A DNA stretch of 64,000 nucleotides from Brachybacterium sp. Z12 (GCF_014400405.1 NZ_CP060496.1:3038001-3102000); one strand, 5' to 3'; positions 1-10,600 are shown, numbered from the stretch's first letter. Numbers and translations: made by a program. Notes: generated from the letters alone by a model not told the origin.

Positions 1-128
1 CCGGGGATCAGCACGGCCGGGTGCTGGTTCCCGGGCAGTTCGAGGCGGGCTGGGCCCGGTGCGGGCTCGGCGGCGCGGGGCGTGTCGGTGCGGGGGCGGC
101 GGCGGGGCGAGGTGTCGGCGCGGGTCAT
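1..128 (-). CDS. 5' end of an unidentified gene, cut by the window edge
   Basis: An ATG at 128 overlaps the TGA of the upstream gene (ATGA), and the frame stays open to the window edge. About 42 residues are visible: an Arg/Pro/Ala-rich start (MTRADTSPRRRPRTD) followed by LELPGNQHPAVLIP. The overlap suggests translational coupling with the DUF456 gene. Too little is present to assign a family; an alpha/beta-hydrolase-like start is possible but unsupported. Confidence 0.55.
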   Translation of the reverse strand, partial: MTRADTSPRRRPRTDTPRAAEPAPGPARLELPGNQHPAVLIP

Positions 129-636
129 GCGGTCACGAAGTGGACGACGACCGCGATCGCGAAGGTGATCGTGGAGAGCATGGCCAGGGAGAACTCGATC
201 ATGATGCCGACGCCGAGGGCCTTGATCGCGATCCAGGCGGAGGTGAACCCCTTCTTCCAGTCCCCTGCCGCAGCGCTTCGGAGACGTAGAGCCCGATGAG
301 GAAGCCGATCGGGAGGCCCAGGAAGGGGATCACGAAGATGCCGACGATGCCGGAGGCGATGCCCACGTAGATCGGCCACATCGGCACCTCGGCCGCGTGG
401 AGCTTGCGCCCGGTGAGCACGTAGCTGGTGCCCATGCCGATCGCGCCGAACACGAGCACCAGCCCGAACGCGACCCAGGCGGGCCAGCCGCCCACCACGA
501 TCGCCCAGATCAGGGTCGCGATCACGAGGGTGATGGTGCCGGGCAGGACGGGCACCACGATGCCCACGAGGCCGACGACGTAGGCGAGTCCGGCGAGGAC
601 CGTCACGATGATCTGGACGGTCAGGGAATCCACCAC
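125..636 (-). CDS. DUF456 family membrane protein
   Basis: This encodes a small integral membrane protein of about 170 residues once one break is repaired. The GTG start at 636 is chosen because GGAGG lies just upstream; a longer upstream reading is low-complexity and unlikely. Hydrophobic segments rich in Gly, Val and Ile fill the protein, with the turn VPVLPGT and the stretch IPFLGLPIGFLIGLY typical of DUF456. The frame breaks at the C4 run at 262-265; one more base joins it to a tail with LRQGDWKKGFTSAW and a last membrane segment, ending at 125. The stop overlaps the next gene. No biochemical function is established for the family. Confidence 0.8.
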
Positions 637-877
637 GGTGGTCCTCCAGGGGAATGAGAGGGGGCGTCGGGGCCGCAGCGCCGCTCCGGAACCATCGTGC
701 TCAGGAGACGTCGCGCTCGGGAGCGTTGGGGCTCGGGAGCGTCGGTGCCTGGAGCGGGATGGGTGGGAGAGCGATTGCTGGGCCGCGTCCATCCTAGCGG
801 TGCGGCTGCGTCGCGATGACTGTGCTCACGTCGGGCGAGAGCGGTCACCGTCCAGCCCGGGACCGTACCGTGTTCCT

Positions 878-1503
878 GTGAGCGAGCTGCTGCGACTGGT
901 CCTGGTCGGTATCGCGGGCGGGATCGGCGTCTTCGCCGTGATCCTGCTGCCGGCGATGTGGCTGCAGCGTCGGCGATTCGGGCGGGTGCGGCCGCCGCGT
1001 CTGGCCGGAGTGGCCGTGATCTGCGTGTACACGATGACTCTCGCCGGGCTCACGATCGCTCCGGCCTATGACGTGGCGGTGACCTGTCGCAGCAGGTCCG
1101 GGGCGCGCTGCGCCTGGATCCGTTCCACACCGCGGCCGAGCTGCTCGCCCTGCATCGCGTCGGGGCGGGGTGGTGGGAGATGGCCACCAGCTTCCCGGTG
1201 CTGCAGGTGCTGATGAACGTCGCCCTGTTCGTGCCGCTGGGGATGATCCTGCGCGGCGTGTTCCGCCTGGATGCGACGACGTCGGTGGCGATGGCGCTGC
1301 TGCTCTCGGCGCTGATCGAGGTCACTCAGTACACCGGTGCGTTCGGGATCTATCCGTGCGGGGTGCGGATCGCGGACATCGAGGATCTGCTCGCGAACAC
1401 CGCCGGCGCCTGGGCGGGGGCGCTGTGCGCGCCGCTGCTCACGCGGCTCGGGGTGCCGCTGTTCGATCGCGGCTCCCGCCCGGACGACGGGCCGGCGCGC
1501 TGA
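878..1503 (+). CDS. VanZ-like membrane protein
   Basis: This is a membrane protein of about 208 residues with a GTG start at 878. N-terminal segments (LVLVGIAGGIGVFAVILL) are followed by a second hydrophobic half with VLMNVALFVPLGMILRG and LIEVTQYTGAFG. The pattern NxxLFxPLG followed by an acidic E-x-x-Q is the signature of VanZ-like proteins, which are linked to glycopeptide tolerance in some bacteria but mostly unassigned. The frame breaks near 1080-1086; restoring one base links DVAVT to a middle segment reading RGALRLDPFHTAAELLAL. The gene converges on sbcC with only about 64 bases between stops. Confidence 0.8.
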
Positions 1504-1567
1504 GGCGGTCCCCGCTCGTCGCCGCGCCGGCGTCACTGCGCCGACCAACCCGCGGCCTCTGGCCCGC

Positions 1568-4500
1568 TCACGCGGTGACGGTGAGCGTCGAGCGGGAGTC
1601 GGCGCCGCGGCGCACGTGGATCTGTTCGGCGATCTGGGCCTTCATGTCGCCGACGTGGCTGACGATGCCGATCGTGCGGCCGCTCTCGGCGAGGCGCCCG
1701 ATCTCGCGGACCACGGTCTCGAGGGTCTCGGGGTCGAGGGATCCGAAGCCCTCGTCGATGAAGAGGGTCTCCATCCGCACTCCCCGGCCTCGCCCATGAC
1801 GATGTCCGCCAGGCCCAGCGCGAGCGCGAGGGAGACGAAGAAGGTCTCGCCGCCGGAGAGCGTCTCGGGCACTCGCACCTGGTCGGTGCGGCGATCCAGG
1901 ACCAGCAGGTCGAGGCCCGTCTTCCGCGCGCCGCGAGCTCCGGTGTCGCGCAGCAGCTCAAGATCGGAGCCGGAGAACAGGGCGAGCCGGGAGTTGGCGG
2001 CGTCGATGACCGCGTCCAGGCGCCACATGAGCACGTAGGTGGACAGCTGCACGCGCTCTCCATCGGCGGAGCGGCCGGTGGCGAGGTCGGCGACGCGGAC
2101 GGTCACGCCGGCGCTCTCGCTGACGGCGCGCACCTGAGCCGACGCCTTCTCGAGCGCGGCGCGGGCGGTGCGGCCGCGCTCGGCGATGCCCTCGGTGCGG
2201 GCGGCGAGGCCGGCGGCCTCCCGGGCGGCGGCCTGGGCGGCCGTGAGCGTCTGACCGGCGGCGGCGAGAGCGGCCTCGGCCTGCTCGCGGGATTCGTCGG
2301 TGGCGACTGTGGCCGTGATGCCGTCCTCGGCGAGTCCGTCGGCGAGGCGGGATTCGTCGATGGCGCGGGCCTGAGCAAGCTTCTGGAGCCGGGTGCGCTC
2401 CTCGGCGGGCAGGACCGCGGCACGGACCGCCTCGGCGGTGGCGAACCCGCTGTCTGTGAGGGCACGGTCGGCCTCGGCGGCGGCGTCGGCGGCGCGCTGT
2501 TCGGCGTCGATGCGGCGGCGCAGCGCTTCGCACAGCGTGGTCGCAGCGCGGGCGCGGGCGCTGTGGGCGCGGCGGCGGTCGGCGATCGAGGCATCGTCGC
2601 CACGGGCTTCGGCGACCTTGGCACGGTCGGCCTCGAGGGTGCGGGCGGCTTCGTCGATCGCGGTGCGCTCGCGCTCGACGGTGAGGGCGGTCCTCTCCTT
2701 CGCTGCGGTGAGCTGCTGGGTCTCCTCCTCGTGCGCGCTGATGCGCTTCTCGAGGGCTGCGGCCTGCTGCTCGGCGGTGAGGGCGGCCTCGACGGCCTGC
2801 TTCGCCTTGGTGACAGCGACCTGTGCGGACTCGGGGGTGTGGTCCCCGGCGTTCTCGCGCAGCTGCTGGAGCTGCTGGCGGGCGAGGGCATGGGCCTGCT
2901 CGGAGCGGGCCTGGGCCTGTTCGGCCTGCTGCCGCTGGGTCTCGGCAGCCTCGACCTGCTCGGGGCTGACGGCGTCGTCGGCCGGGTCGGCGGGGTGGGG
3001 GTGCTCGAGGGCACCGCAGACGGGGCAGGCCGCTTCGTCCTCGAGGTCGGCGGCGAGCTCGGCCGCGATGCCGGCGAAGCGGCGGCGGCGCAGCTCGGCC
3101 TCGGCCTCGGCGTGCTGTTTCGCGGTGCGCAGCGTGTCCTCGGCGGCGGTACGGGCCGTCTCGACGGTCTTCTCCTGCGCGACGGCGGCTGTGGTGGCCC
3201 GCTGAACCTCCTGCGCGGTGCGGTGGGCGGCCCGGGCGTCGCCGAGGCCGGCGGCGGCGGTTCGGGCGGCATCCCGCTGCTCGAGCAGCGCCGTGCGCTG
3301 CGCCGGGCGGGCCGCGAGCTGGGTGACTGCGGCGTCGAGCTGCTTCTGCTGTGTGCTGAGGGCTTCGCGGCGGGCGCTGAGCTGCTTCTCCCGTGCGGGC
3401 AGCCCGGATTCGAGCTCGACCAGCTCACGCAGCGCCCCGGCGGCGCCGGTCGCCTCCTCCGCGGCAGCGGTCAGCGTCTCGGAAGCACCGTCCGGGGTCG
3501 CGGCGGCAGGTGCAGCCTCGGCGTCTGCTCCATCGTGCGGAGCTGCGAAGAGAGCGGGTGCCTCGTCGGCATCGGCGTCGGCGTCGGATGTTGTCGCGTC
3601 CAGGTCGCGTGCTGGGTCGAGCAGCTCGACGAGCTGGGGGTGTGCGGCGCGGGTCTCGGTGGCGAGGGCGGCGAGCGCCGCGATCGTCTCCTCCGCGGTG
3701 GATGAGGCGAGGTCGCGACGGCGCAGCAGCTCGGCGACGGGGCGGGCGGCCTCGTCCCGCTGCAGGGCCGTGTGCGCCTGTGCTGCGGCGGGCTTCTCGG
3801 TCTCGAGGCGGGTGGCAAGCGCATCGAGTTCGCGGCGCCGGTCGATGCGGCGGCGGGCGAGCGTGGCGGCCTCGGCGGCGGTGCGGGCGGCCTGTTCCTG
3901 GGCCCCTGCCTTCTGGGCGGCGTCGCGGGTCTCCTCGGCGCGGGAGGTGACCGCGGCGAGGTGCTCCTCGGCGCGCACGGCGAGAGGTTCCAGGCGCAGG
4001 GCCGTCGCATGCTCCTGGAGTGCGGTGACCTGTTCGTCCTCGAGGGCGGTGGCTTCGGTGAAGCGGGCGAGCGCCGTGCCGAGGGTCTGCTGGGCGGCGT
4101 CGACCTCGCGCTTGGCCTGCTTGCGCATCTCCTCCAGCTGCTTCTCGACCTGCGCGTAGGTCTCGGTGCCGAAGACGCGCTGGAGGACCGCCTGCCGCTC
4201 ACCGGTGCCCGCGCGCAGGAAGCGGGCGAACTCGTTCTGGGGCAGCAGCACGGTCTGGGTGAACTGGTCGCGGGACAGGCCCACGGCGCGTTGGATCTCG
4301 CGGCCCACCTCGTCGATGCGGCTGGCGATGACCTCGACGCCGGCGCCACCGCCGGCGGTGTCGGCGACGACGCCCGCGATCAGCTGCGGGGAACCGATCC
4401 GCCACAGCAGCGCTTTCGCCTGTTCCTTGGTGGTGCCGGTGCCGCGCCTCTTGAGGCGCTGGAATTCGGGTTGCCGGCGCACCCGGTAGATGCCGGAGGG

Positions 4501-4755
4501 AACCTCGAACACGAGGTCCACGATGCTCGGCTCGGTGGGTGCGGCGAACTGGGAACGGATCCTGTCCGCGCTGGTGGCGACGCCTGCAACCTGCCCGTAG
4601 AGGGCGTAGACGATCGCGTCGAGGATCGTGGACTTGCCGGATCCTGTTGGCCCTTCGAGCAGGAACATGCCGCTCGCGCCGAGGGCGGCGAGGTCGATCT
4701 CGGCCGTGCCGGCGAAGGGGCCGATGCCGGTCAGTCGCAGGTGGTGGAGCTTCAC
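1568..4755 (-). CDS. sbcC: Exonuclease subunit SbcC (SMC-like ATPase)
   Basis: SbcC is the ATPase subunit of the SbcCD (bacterial Mre11-Rad50) nuclease, which opens hairpins and processes DNA ends. The 1,062-residue protein starts MKLHHLRLTGIGPFAG and has the Walker A loop LLEGPTGSGKST at about residues 33-44. A very long Ala/Glu/Arg-rich coiled coil is interrupted near residue 577 by the zinc hook CPVCG. The C-terminal lobe carries the ABC signature LSGGETFFVSLALALGLAD and the Walker B/D-loop FIDEGFGSLDPETLE. The signature and Walker B halves are split by a break at the C4 run at 1782-1785. The GTG start overlaps the sbcD stop. Length and motifs fit an active enzyme if the break is an assembly error. 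Confidence 0.95.
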
Positions 4756-5914
4756 GAGGCCTCCTGCTGACGGCGCACGGCGGTGTAGGCGCGGTCCAGC
4801 ACCTCGTGCTCGGCAGTGGTGGGAGCGGCGCCGGTGACGTGGGCGAGGAACTCGTCCATGACTTCAAGCGGGTTCTGCTCACGACGCACCACGGGGTGCC
4901 CTCGCGGGCTTCACGCCCCTCGGGCGCATATTCGGTCACCAGCAGGTGCGGGTAGGCGTCGCGCAGCTGTTCCTGGAGGTGGGCGGGGCGTGCGGGGTCC
5001 GTGACGATGGCTTTCAGCCAGTCTCCGCCGTGCTCGTCGCGGCGGGCGAGGATCTGTTCGAGCGTGCCGCGCAGCTCGGTGAGGGGGCGTGGCACGGGGG
5101 TCTCGATCCGTCGGACCTCCGCTGGGGTCCCCGGGGCGCCGAGCTCGACCATGAGCACGGATTTGCGGTGGTTGCGCTCGGAGAAGGAGAACGCGAGCGG
5201 GGAGCCGGAGTACCAGGCCGGGGCGCCGATGGTGCGGGTGAGGTCCTGGCAGCCGTGGAGGTGGCCGAGGGCGAGGTAGTCGATGCCGCCGAGCACTCCG
5301 GCGGGGACGGAGTCGACGCCGCCGACGGAGAGGTCTCGTTCGGAGTCGCTGGCTTCGCCGCCGGTGACGAAGGTGTGGGCGAGCACGACGGTGCGGGCGC
5401 CGGAGTGGGTGGCGACGCGGTCGCGCACGCGGTCCAGGGCGGCGCGGGTGACGGCCTCGTGGCTGCGTGCCAAGGGTGGTTCCCCGTCGGCGACGAGCTC
5501 GGTGCGGGCGCGGTCGGGTTCAAGGTAGGGCAGGCCGAAGAAGAGCACCTCGCCGTGCTCATCGTTGACGGAGACGGGGTGGTCGATGCCGGGGACATCG
5601 GTGAGCAGGTGGATGCCGGGGCGCATGAACGAGCGACCGAATCCGAGTCGTTCCGGGGAGTCGTGGTTGCCGGAGGTGAGCACCACGGTGGCGCCGGTGC
5701 CGGCGAGGCGAGCCAGGGCGCTGTCGAGCAGCTTCACGCTGGTCACGGCGGGCACGGCTCGGTCGTAGACGTCTCCGGGGATGACGACGACGTCGACGCG
5801 CTCGGCCTCGACCAGCGCGACCAGCCAGTCGAGGAAGGCTTCCTGGTGCTCGTGCAGGTCGACCTTGTGCAGGGTGCGCCCGAGGTGCCAGTCCGAGGTG
5901 TGCAGGATCTTCAT
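4752..5914 (-). CDS. sbcD: Exonuclease subunit SbcD (Mre11-like nuclease)
   Basis: SbcD is the metallophosphoesterase subunit of SbcCD and acts with the downstream SbcC. It starts MKILHTSDWHLGRTLH. The metal-binding motifs are visible in order: DWHLG, GDVYDRAVP, SGNHDSPERLGFG, AHTFVTGGE and ALGHLHGCQDL. The full protein is about 387 residues. The frame breaks at the G4 run at 4893-4896; repair gives a C-terminal tail with VVRREQNPLEVMDEFLAHV that stops at 4752, overlapping the sbcC GTG. Without repair the reading runs far into sbcC in the wrong frame, so the long version should be disregarded. Confidence 0.95.
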
Positions 5915-6049
5915 GCCCCTGACTCTACGAGCGGGGGCCGACAGCCGGCGCGAGCGTGCACATCCTGCACGTCGCGGGCATGCCGATGCCCCGGCGCACG
6001 GGGGTGCGCGCCGGGTTCGGCGTGGGGTGGGAGGCGGGATCCTCCCCTG

Positions 6050-7734
6050 TCAGAAGGGTGGTGGTCCCTGACCGCCCCAGGGGTCGGGAGACGTCTCCTC
6101 ATCACCGGGGAAGGTCGCTGAGGGGGCGGTGCGGATGGTGGATGCAGGTCCGGTGGCGGTGGTGGTGGGGGTTCCGCTGTCCGGCCACCTGTGAGGGGCG
6201 GTGCTGTGCGGAACGGTTCCTCGCCTGCAGGGACGGGCGGTGTGGCGACGTTCCCGGCGTGGGTGCCTCGCAGGAAGCAGGTCCAGGCGAGGGTGAGGTC
6301 CTCGGCCATCTGGATGCTGGCGGTGTCGATCTCGTCGGTGACGGTGACAGCGTCGCCGTGGGAGCCGATGCGCCAGTGCGAGCGACCTGGTTCGGCGGCT
6401 CCGGTGGGGAGACGGGTGGGGTCCAGCAGGCCGTTGGTCTTGTCGAGGTGGTGCTGCCAGCACAGCAGGTGGAGGTTCTCGACCTCGGTGAGCGCGCCTG
6501 TGCCGGGGTGCCGCGCCGGCACTCCTCGATGTGGTCGCATTCGGAGGCCCAGGAGGTGGGCCGGGTGCAGCCGGGCACGGCGCACAGGCTGTTGCGCAGG
6601 CGGAGGTGCTCGAGCATCGACGCGGTGGGCACGTATCTGTCTGCGGGCAACGGGAGGAAGGCGCCGCTGGTGGGTTCGGTGAGGACCCGGTGCCAGACCT
6701 GGGCGCTGCCGGCGAGAGAGCGCGCCATCGACGGCGGCAACGGGGTGGTGCCGTCGAGGGTGCCGGGCTCGTCGGAGGCTCCGAGGAGGGTGAGGACGGG
6801 CACCGTGATGTTGAGACGGAAGCGCTCGGTGGGCACCTCCACGCCCTCGAGGTCGAGCTCAGCGAGGCTCATGAGCAGGTAGCGCAGCTGGGTCAGCGGC
6901 AATGCGCGCCCCGTGGCCAGCACGTCACCGTCCGGATCGTGCGGAATGGGTGTGCCCTCGCGCAGGGCGGTGCGCTGGGCAGTCTGGATCGCTCTGGCGG
7001 CTTCGTCGAGCGTCTTCCATCGCGAGAGGATCTCGGGGATGGGGCCGACGATCTGCAGGATCCCGGTACCCGGCTCGTGGCCGGGGAGCAGCCTGGCCGA
7101 TCGTTCGAGGCGTGAGCTCGGGTGGGGCTTCTCCTCACGGTGCTCGAGCAGGTCGATCAATGCACTCAGCAGCGTGAAGAACCGCTCGGCAGGGATATCC
7201 ATCGACCAGGCCTGGACAGCGATATCGAGATTCCTGCGCGAGGAATCGTTGAGGGGCGGGATGATTTCAGCATTTTCTGGAACCATGCCGACGGCATGGC
7301 CCCGGATTCGAGCATCTCGAGGGCTCGTGGGAAGAGGTGCACGGCCTGGTGGGCGTCCCGCAGCTGCCAGCTGGCGGCGTTCTTCGTGACCCTCAGCGCG
7401 AGCGCGGCACGGAGCGGATCGACGTCATCGAGCTCCGCCGCCTCCTCGTAGCTCCCGTCCAGCTCGTGCAGTGCTGCGAGGGCGCGGTACTGCGCAGCGA
7501 GAGCGGCGGCGGTCCGCTTCTCCGCGTCCCACACCCGCTGAGCGGCAGCGCTGAGCTGGGGGTCCCCGCGCTGTTGCTGCGCCTGGGCAGGGAGTCGCGC
7601 GTCATCTCCTCCCGTGCGCGGACCACTCGCAGGCGACGCGGGAGGGACTCGAGGAAGATCTCCGCGTCGCTGTGGTTCTCGCGCGGCGCCTCGTCATCGC
7701 CGAACAGCGCGCCACGCTTCTGCACCTCGCTCAT
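6050..7734 (-). CDS. DUF222/HNH endonuclease domain protein
   Basis: This is an actinobacterial DUF222-HNH (13E12-type) protein of about 562 residues after repair. It starts MSEVQKRGALFGDDEAP at 7734. The middle holds the DUF222 helical region (RAALALRVTKNAASWQLRDAH). The HNH nuclease follows, with LCAVPGCTRPTSWASECDHIEE then ENLHLLCWQHHLDKTNG, placing Cys/His metal ligands and the catalytic His. The tail ends GDEETSPDPWGGQGPPPF, usual for this family. Four one-base losses are inferred near 7560 (run of G), 7274 (T4), 6505 (G4) and 6190. That is many for one gene, so genuine decay cannot be excluded. The family is often multicopy; its role (mobile-element-like or defence) is unproven. Confidence 0.85.
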
Positions 7735-7866
7735 CGCATCCCACCCCTTGACTCTCCCGGTGTTCGAACGGTCCCTGATGCGGGCCCTGACCATCGGGCG
7801 ACCACTGCCATCCCGACCCCTACAGAGTATTGGCGGCACATTCGACGCGGAAGGCCGAGCCGGAAA

Positions 7867-8038
7867 TGTGGATACCCAGCGTGACTGCTATCCACATTCC
7901 ACACCATGACCCCCGAGAATGTGGACAACTTTCATTTCTCCTCCACAGCAATGGGTTGTCCACAACCTCCTGCGCAGAAGGCGTTCGAAGGACGTCCGAG
8001 GGCGGAGAAGCGGGGACCAGAAGGGGGCTTTGTCCACA
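7867..8038. promoter_or_regulatory. Cluster of five DnaA-box-like nonamers
   Basis: Between the HNH gene and the flavoprotein gene there are five close matches to the actinobacterial DnaA box. On the plus strand: CTATCCACA at 7888-7896, TTGTCCACA at 7956-7964 and TTGTCCACA at 8030-8038. On the minus strand: GTATCCACA (7875-7867) and TTGTCCACA (7928-7920). Three are identical to TTGTCCACA. The neighbours are not dnaA or dnaN, so this is unlikely to be oriC. DnaA titration or DnaA control of either flanking gene is possible. Confidence 0.6.
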
Positions 8039-8089
8039 GCGCGGCCCGACCCGGGTGACGTCGTGCCCGGAGCGGCGTAGCGTGCCGTC

Positions 8090-9601
8090 ATGGCCACCGA
8101 CGTCCCGTCCACGCCCGCCACCACCTCCGAAGTCACCGCCGACGTCGTCGTGCTCGGCGGGGGTCCTGTCGGGGAGAACCTCGCCCAGTACGCGATCGAG
8201 GGCACCGATCTCTCCGCCGTGATCATCGAGTCCGAGCTGCTCGGCGGCGAGTGCTCCTACTACGCGTGCATCCCCTCCAAGGTGCTGCTGCGACCACCGA
8301 CGATCGCCGACACCGCGGCCCATCTGCCAGGGCTCTCCACCCCGGTGCTCGAACGGGAGGAGCTGCTGGCGAGCCGGGATCAGTGGGTCTCGCACTACGA
8401 CGACGCCGGGCAGGTGGAATGGGCCGAGGGAGCCGGCATCCAGGTGCTTCGCGGTCACGGCCGGATCGTCGGTGAACGGGAAGTGCTGGTCACACCCGCT
8501 GAAGGACCGGACGGCGCCGCGGCCACAGGCGGCTCGACCCGCGTGCTCGCCCGCCGCGCGGTCGTCATCGCCACCGGTTCGAGCGCGACGATCCCCGAGG
8601 AGCTCGCGCCGCTCACCCCGTGGACCTCACGCGATGCGACCGGGGTACGGGAGATCCCTGACCGGCTGGCGATCGTCGGCGGTGGTGTGGTGGCCGTCGA
8701 AGCCGCGACCTGGATGGCGGCTCTCGGGAGCGAGGTCACCCTGCTGGTGCGCGGCGACGCACTGCTCAGCGGGTTCGAACCCTTCGCGGGGAAGCATGTT
8801 CTGGATGCTCTGCGTCACCGCGCGATCACCGTCGAGCTCGGCACCACGGTGCTCTCCGGGAAGCGCGAGGACTCCCGCGCGGCGGGTCTCGGCCGCCTCC
8901 ACGGCGGCCCCGTGACTCTGCGTGTCCAGGACGCGAGCGGCAGCCGGGAGATCGTGGTCGACGAGGTTCTGGCCGCGACCGGGCGTCGCCCGCGCCTCGA
9001 TGACGTCGGCCTCGAGGCGATCGGGCTCACCGCGGATGACATCACCGACGCCGAGCATCCTCCCGCCGACGACGGGGCCGGGACACCCTTGCCGTCGTGG
9101 CTGCACGCGGTGGGTGACGCGAGCGGGGAGGTGCCGCTGACGCACTGGGGCAAATATCGTGCCCGCGTGATCGGGCAGAGCATCCGCGCGGGTGCGACCG
9201 GTGAGGGGCTCGAACCGGTCCCCGAGAACGTGCCGGTCCCCCAGGTGGTGTTCACGGATCCGCAGGTCGCCTCCGTCGGCCTCACCGCCGCGGCGGCCCG
9301 CGATGCGGGACACGAGGTGGTCACCGCGCGTGTCCCCTACAGCGGGGCGGCGGGCACGGCGCTGCTGCGCGACGACGTCAACGGCACCGCGCAGCTGGTG
9401 ATCGATGCGCGCACGCAGCTGCTGGTGGGTGCGACATTCGTGGGCCCGGAGGCCTCGGAGCTGCTCCACGGGGCGACCATCGCGATCGTCGGCGCGGTGC
9501 CTGTGCACGTGCTGCGGCACGCGGTGCCGAGCTTCCCCACCGCCTCCGAGCTGTGGCTGCGCCTGCTTGAGGAGCTGCCGCCCGAGATGCGTCGCAGCTG
9601 A
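8090..9601 (+). CDS. FAD-dependent pyridine nucleotide-disulfide oxidoreductase
   Basis: This 503-residue protein is intact and belongs to the dihydrolipoamide dehydrogenase/mercuric reductase superfamily. It has an N-terminal FAD-binding motif VVVLGGGPVGENLAQYA, the redox disulfide region GGECSYYACIPSK (two Cys four residues apart) and an NAD(P)-binding motif AIVGGGVVAVEAATWMAALG. The second FAD contact is WLHAVGDASGEVPLTHWGKY, followed by a dimerisation domain. Near the C-terminus the sequence is HAVPSFPTASELW, where the usual catalytic His of the HPT-xSE motif is Phe. The Cys pair is therefore kept but the general base appears lost. The substrate is unknown; it is not adjacent to any 2-oxoacid dehydrogenase genes. 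A hairpin follows the stop. Confidence 0.85.
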   Translation: MATDVPSTPATTSEVTADVVVLGGGPVGENLAQYAIEGTDLSAVIIESELLGGECSYYACIPSKVLLRPPTIADTAAHLPGLSTPVLEREELLASRDQWVSHYDDAGQVEWAEGAGIQVLRGHGRIVGEREVLVTPAEGPDGAAATGGSTRVLARRAVVIATGSSATIPEELAPLTPWTSRDATGVREIPDRLAIVGGGVVAVEAATWMAALGSEVTLLVRGDALLSGFEPFAGKHVLDALRHRAITVELGTTVLSGKREDSRAAGLGRLHGGPVTLRVQDASGSREIVVDEVLAATGRRPRLDDVGLEAIGLTADDITDAEHPPADDGAGTPLPSWLHAVGDASGEVPLTHWGKYRARVIGQSIRAGATGEGLEPVPENVPVPQVVFTDPQVASVGLTAAAARDAGHEVVTARVPYSGAAGTALLRDDVNGTAQLVIDARTQLLVGATFVGPEASELLHGATIAIVGAVPVHVLRHAVPSFPTASELWLRLLEELPPEMRRS

Positions 9602-9616
9602 GCGACCGCGACGTTC

Positions 9617-9645
9617 GGGATCCGCGCCGCTCCGGCACGGATCCC
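9617..9645 (+). terminator. Hairpin after the flavoprotein gene
   Basis: GGGATCCG at 9617-9624 pairs with CGGATCCC at 9638-9645 across a 13-base loop, 16 bases after the stop codon. There is no T-tract, as is common for high-GC actinobacterial terminators. Confidence 0.5.
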
Positions 9646-9903
9646 TCGGCGCCTGACTACGTCCGACATCCGCAGTCCCCTCTATGGCACGGTCCGTCCG
9701 AGCGGGATAGATCGAGATCCCCCGCAGGTTCCGGGCCCGGCCGATCCCTGGGCCGTCGCTCGCTCCGGCAATTCGCGCTTCTCAGCCGCCGGGCTCCTCC
9801 CTTCGGAGGAGATGACAGATCGCACTGGTCAGAGAGCCGATGGATCGGGTGAAATGGGACCGTGCCGCAGAACTGCGGCGTCATGCCGTTCCCCGGGAGG
9901 ACC
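9646..9903. other. Non-coding spacer with two small inverted repeats
   Basis: No gene is seen in this stretch. It contains a tight hairpin, CTCCTCC at 9794-9800 and GGAGGAG at 9805-9811 around a CTTC tetraloop. It also has an inverted repeat, CCGCAG (9865-9870) and CTGCGG (9873-9878) separated by AA, 26 bases upstream of the next start. The second could be an operator; both are unproven. Confidence 0.4.
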
Positions 9904-10599
9904 ATGTTCACGCGACTGAAGCGCTCCCGTAAGCTCCGGCGGGCGAAGCCGGGTGACGGCAGCGCGTTGAAGGATCTGGGCTGGTGGCAGCTGCTCACCC
10001 GCACTCAGTTCTTCCTGGATCCGTCCGAGCATGAGGGTCGCACCTCGTTCTATGCCGTCGATGTCCGCTACCTCGCCGCCGAGCTCGAGGGCGGGAAGAT
10101 CGCCGAGGGTTTCCGGCACGCCCCCATCGCGCTGTACCGGGACGGCCATCAGCAACAGATCGCGAATCCGCCGGTGGCCTTCGCGGTGCCGGGCGGGGTG
10201 ATCGAGGTGGGGACCAGCGATTACGGGCTGACGCGGATGCACCACGTTCCAGATGACGGCAGTCCGGCCAGGGCGCTGCGCCCGCATCGGCGCTCGCTCG
10301 AGGGTCTGCGTGCACGGTTCGACCGTCGCCATCCGACGGTCAGCAGGATGGTCGGCCTGCTGGCGGTGCTGATCCTCCTGGTGGGCCTCGTGCTGATGGT
10401 GCCGCAGGCCGCGGAGCTCGTGACGAGCCTGGACATGGTGGCCGAGCGAGTGGGGACCTTCACCTCCCCGGTCCAGTTGCCCACCTGGGTGAACACGTCA
10501 CTGATCATCGCCGGTGTGCTCGCGGCGACGGAGCGTGCGCTGACCCTGCGCAATCACTGGCTGATCGACGCCGACACCACCTGGACCTCCTTCACCTGA
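9904..10599 (+). CDS. Hypothetical membrane protein
   Basis: This 231-residue protein starts at 9904, chosen for the GGGAGG just upstream. The N-terminal part is soluble and basic (MFTRLKRSRKLRRAKPGDG), then a domain of about 130 residues has no recognised motif. Two hydrophobic segments follow: VGLLAVLILLVGLVLMVP and SLIIAGVLAATERALTL. It ends WLIDADTTWTSFT. A membrane protein with a large cytoplasmic N-terminal domain is likely. I do not recognise the family. A strong palindromic terminator follows immediately after the stop. Confidence 0.75.
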   Translation: MFTRLKRSRKLRRAKPGDGSALKDLGWWQLLTRTQFFLDPSEHEGRTSFYAVDVRYLAAELEGGKIAEGFRHAPIALYRDGHQQQIANPPVAFAVPGGVIEVGTSDYGLTRMHHVPDDGSPARALRPHRRSLEGLRARFDRRHPTVSRMVGLLAVLILLVGLVLMVPQAAELVTSLDMVAERVGTFTSPVQLPTWVNTSLIIAGVLAATERALTLRNHWLIDADTTWTSFT

Positions 10600-10600
10600 G

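Noticed and set aside
4199-4751. Long C-terminal extension of SbcD
   Set aside because: It is an Arg/Pro-rich reading of sbcC in the wrong frame, caused by the break at 4893-4896.
2393-4770. Long plus-strand readings opposite sbcC
   Set aside because: They are antisense shadows of a high-GC gene, with Ala/Arg/Gly-rich low complexity and no start signals.
6050-7734. DUF222/HNH gene as a definite pseudogene
   Set aside because: Four breaks is many, but each is a one-base loss like those in core genes, and the family C-terminus is intact; kept as a gene with the doubt stated.
7867-8038. Chromosomal origin oriC
   Set aside because: DnaA-like boxes are present, but dnaA, dnaN, recF and rpmH are absent and the flanking genes are unrelated.
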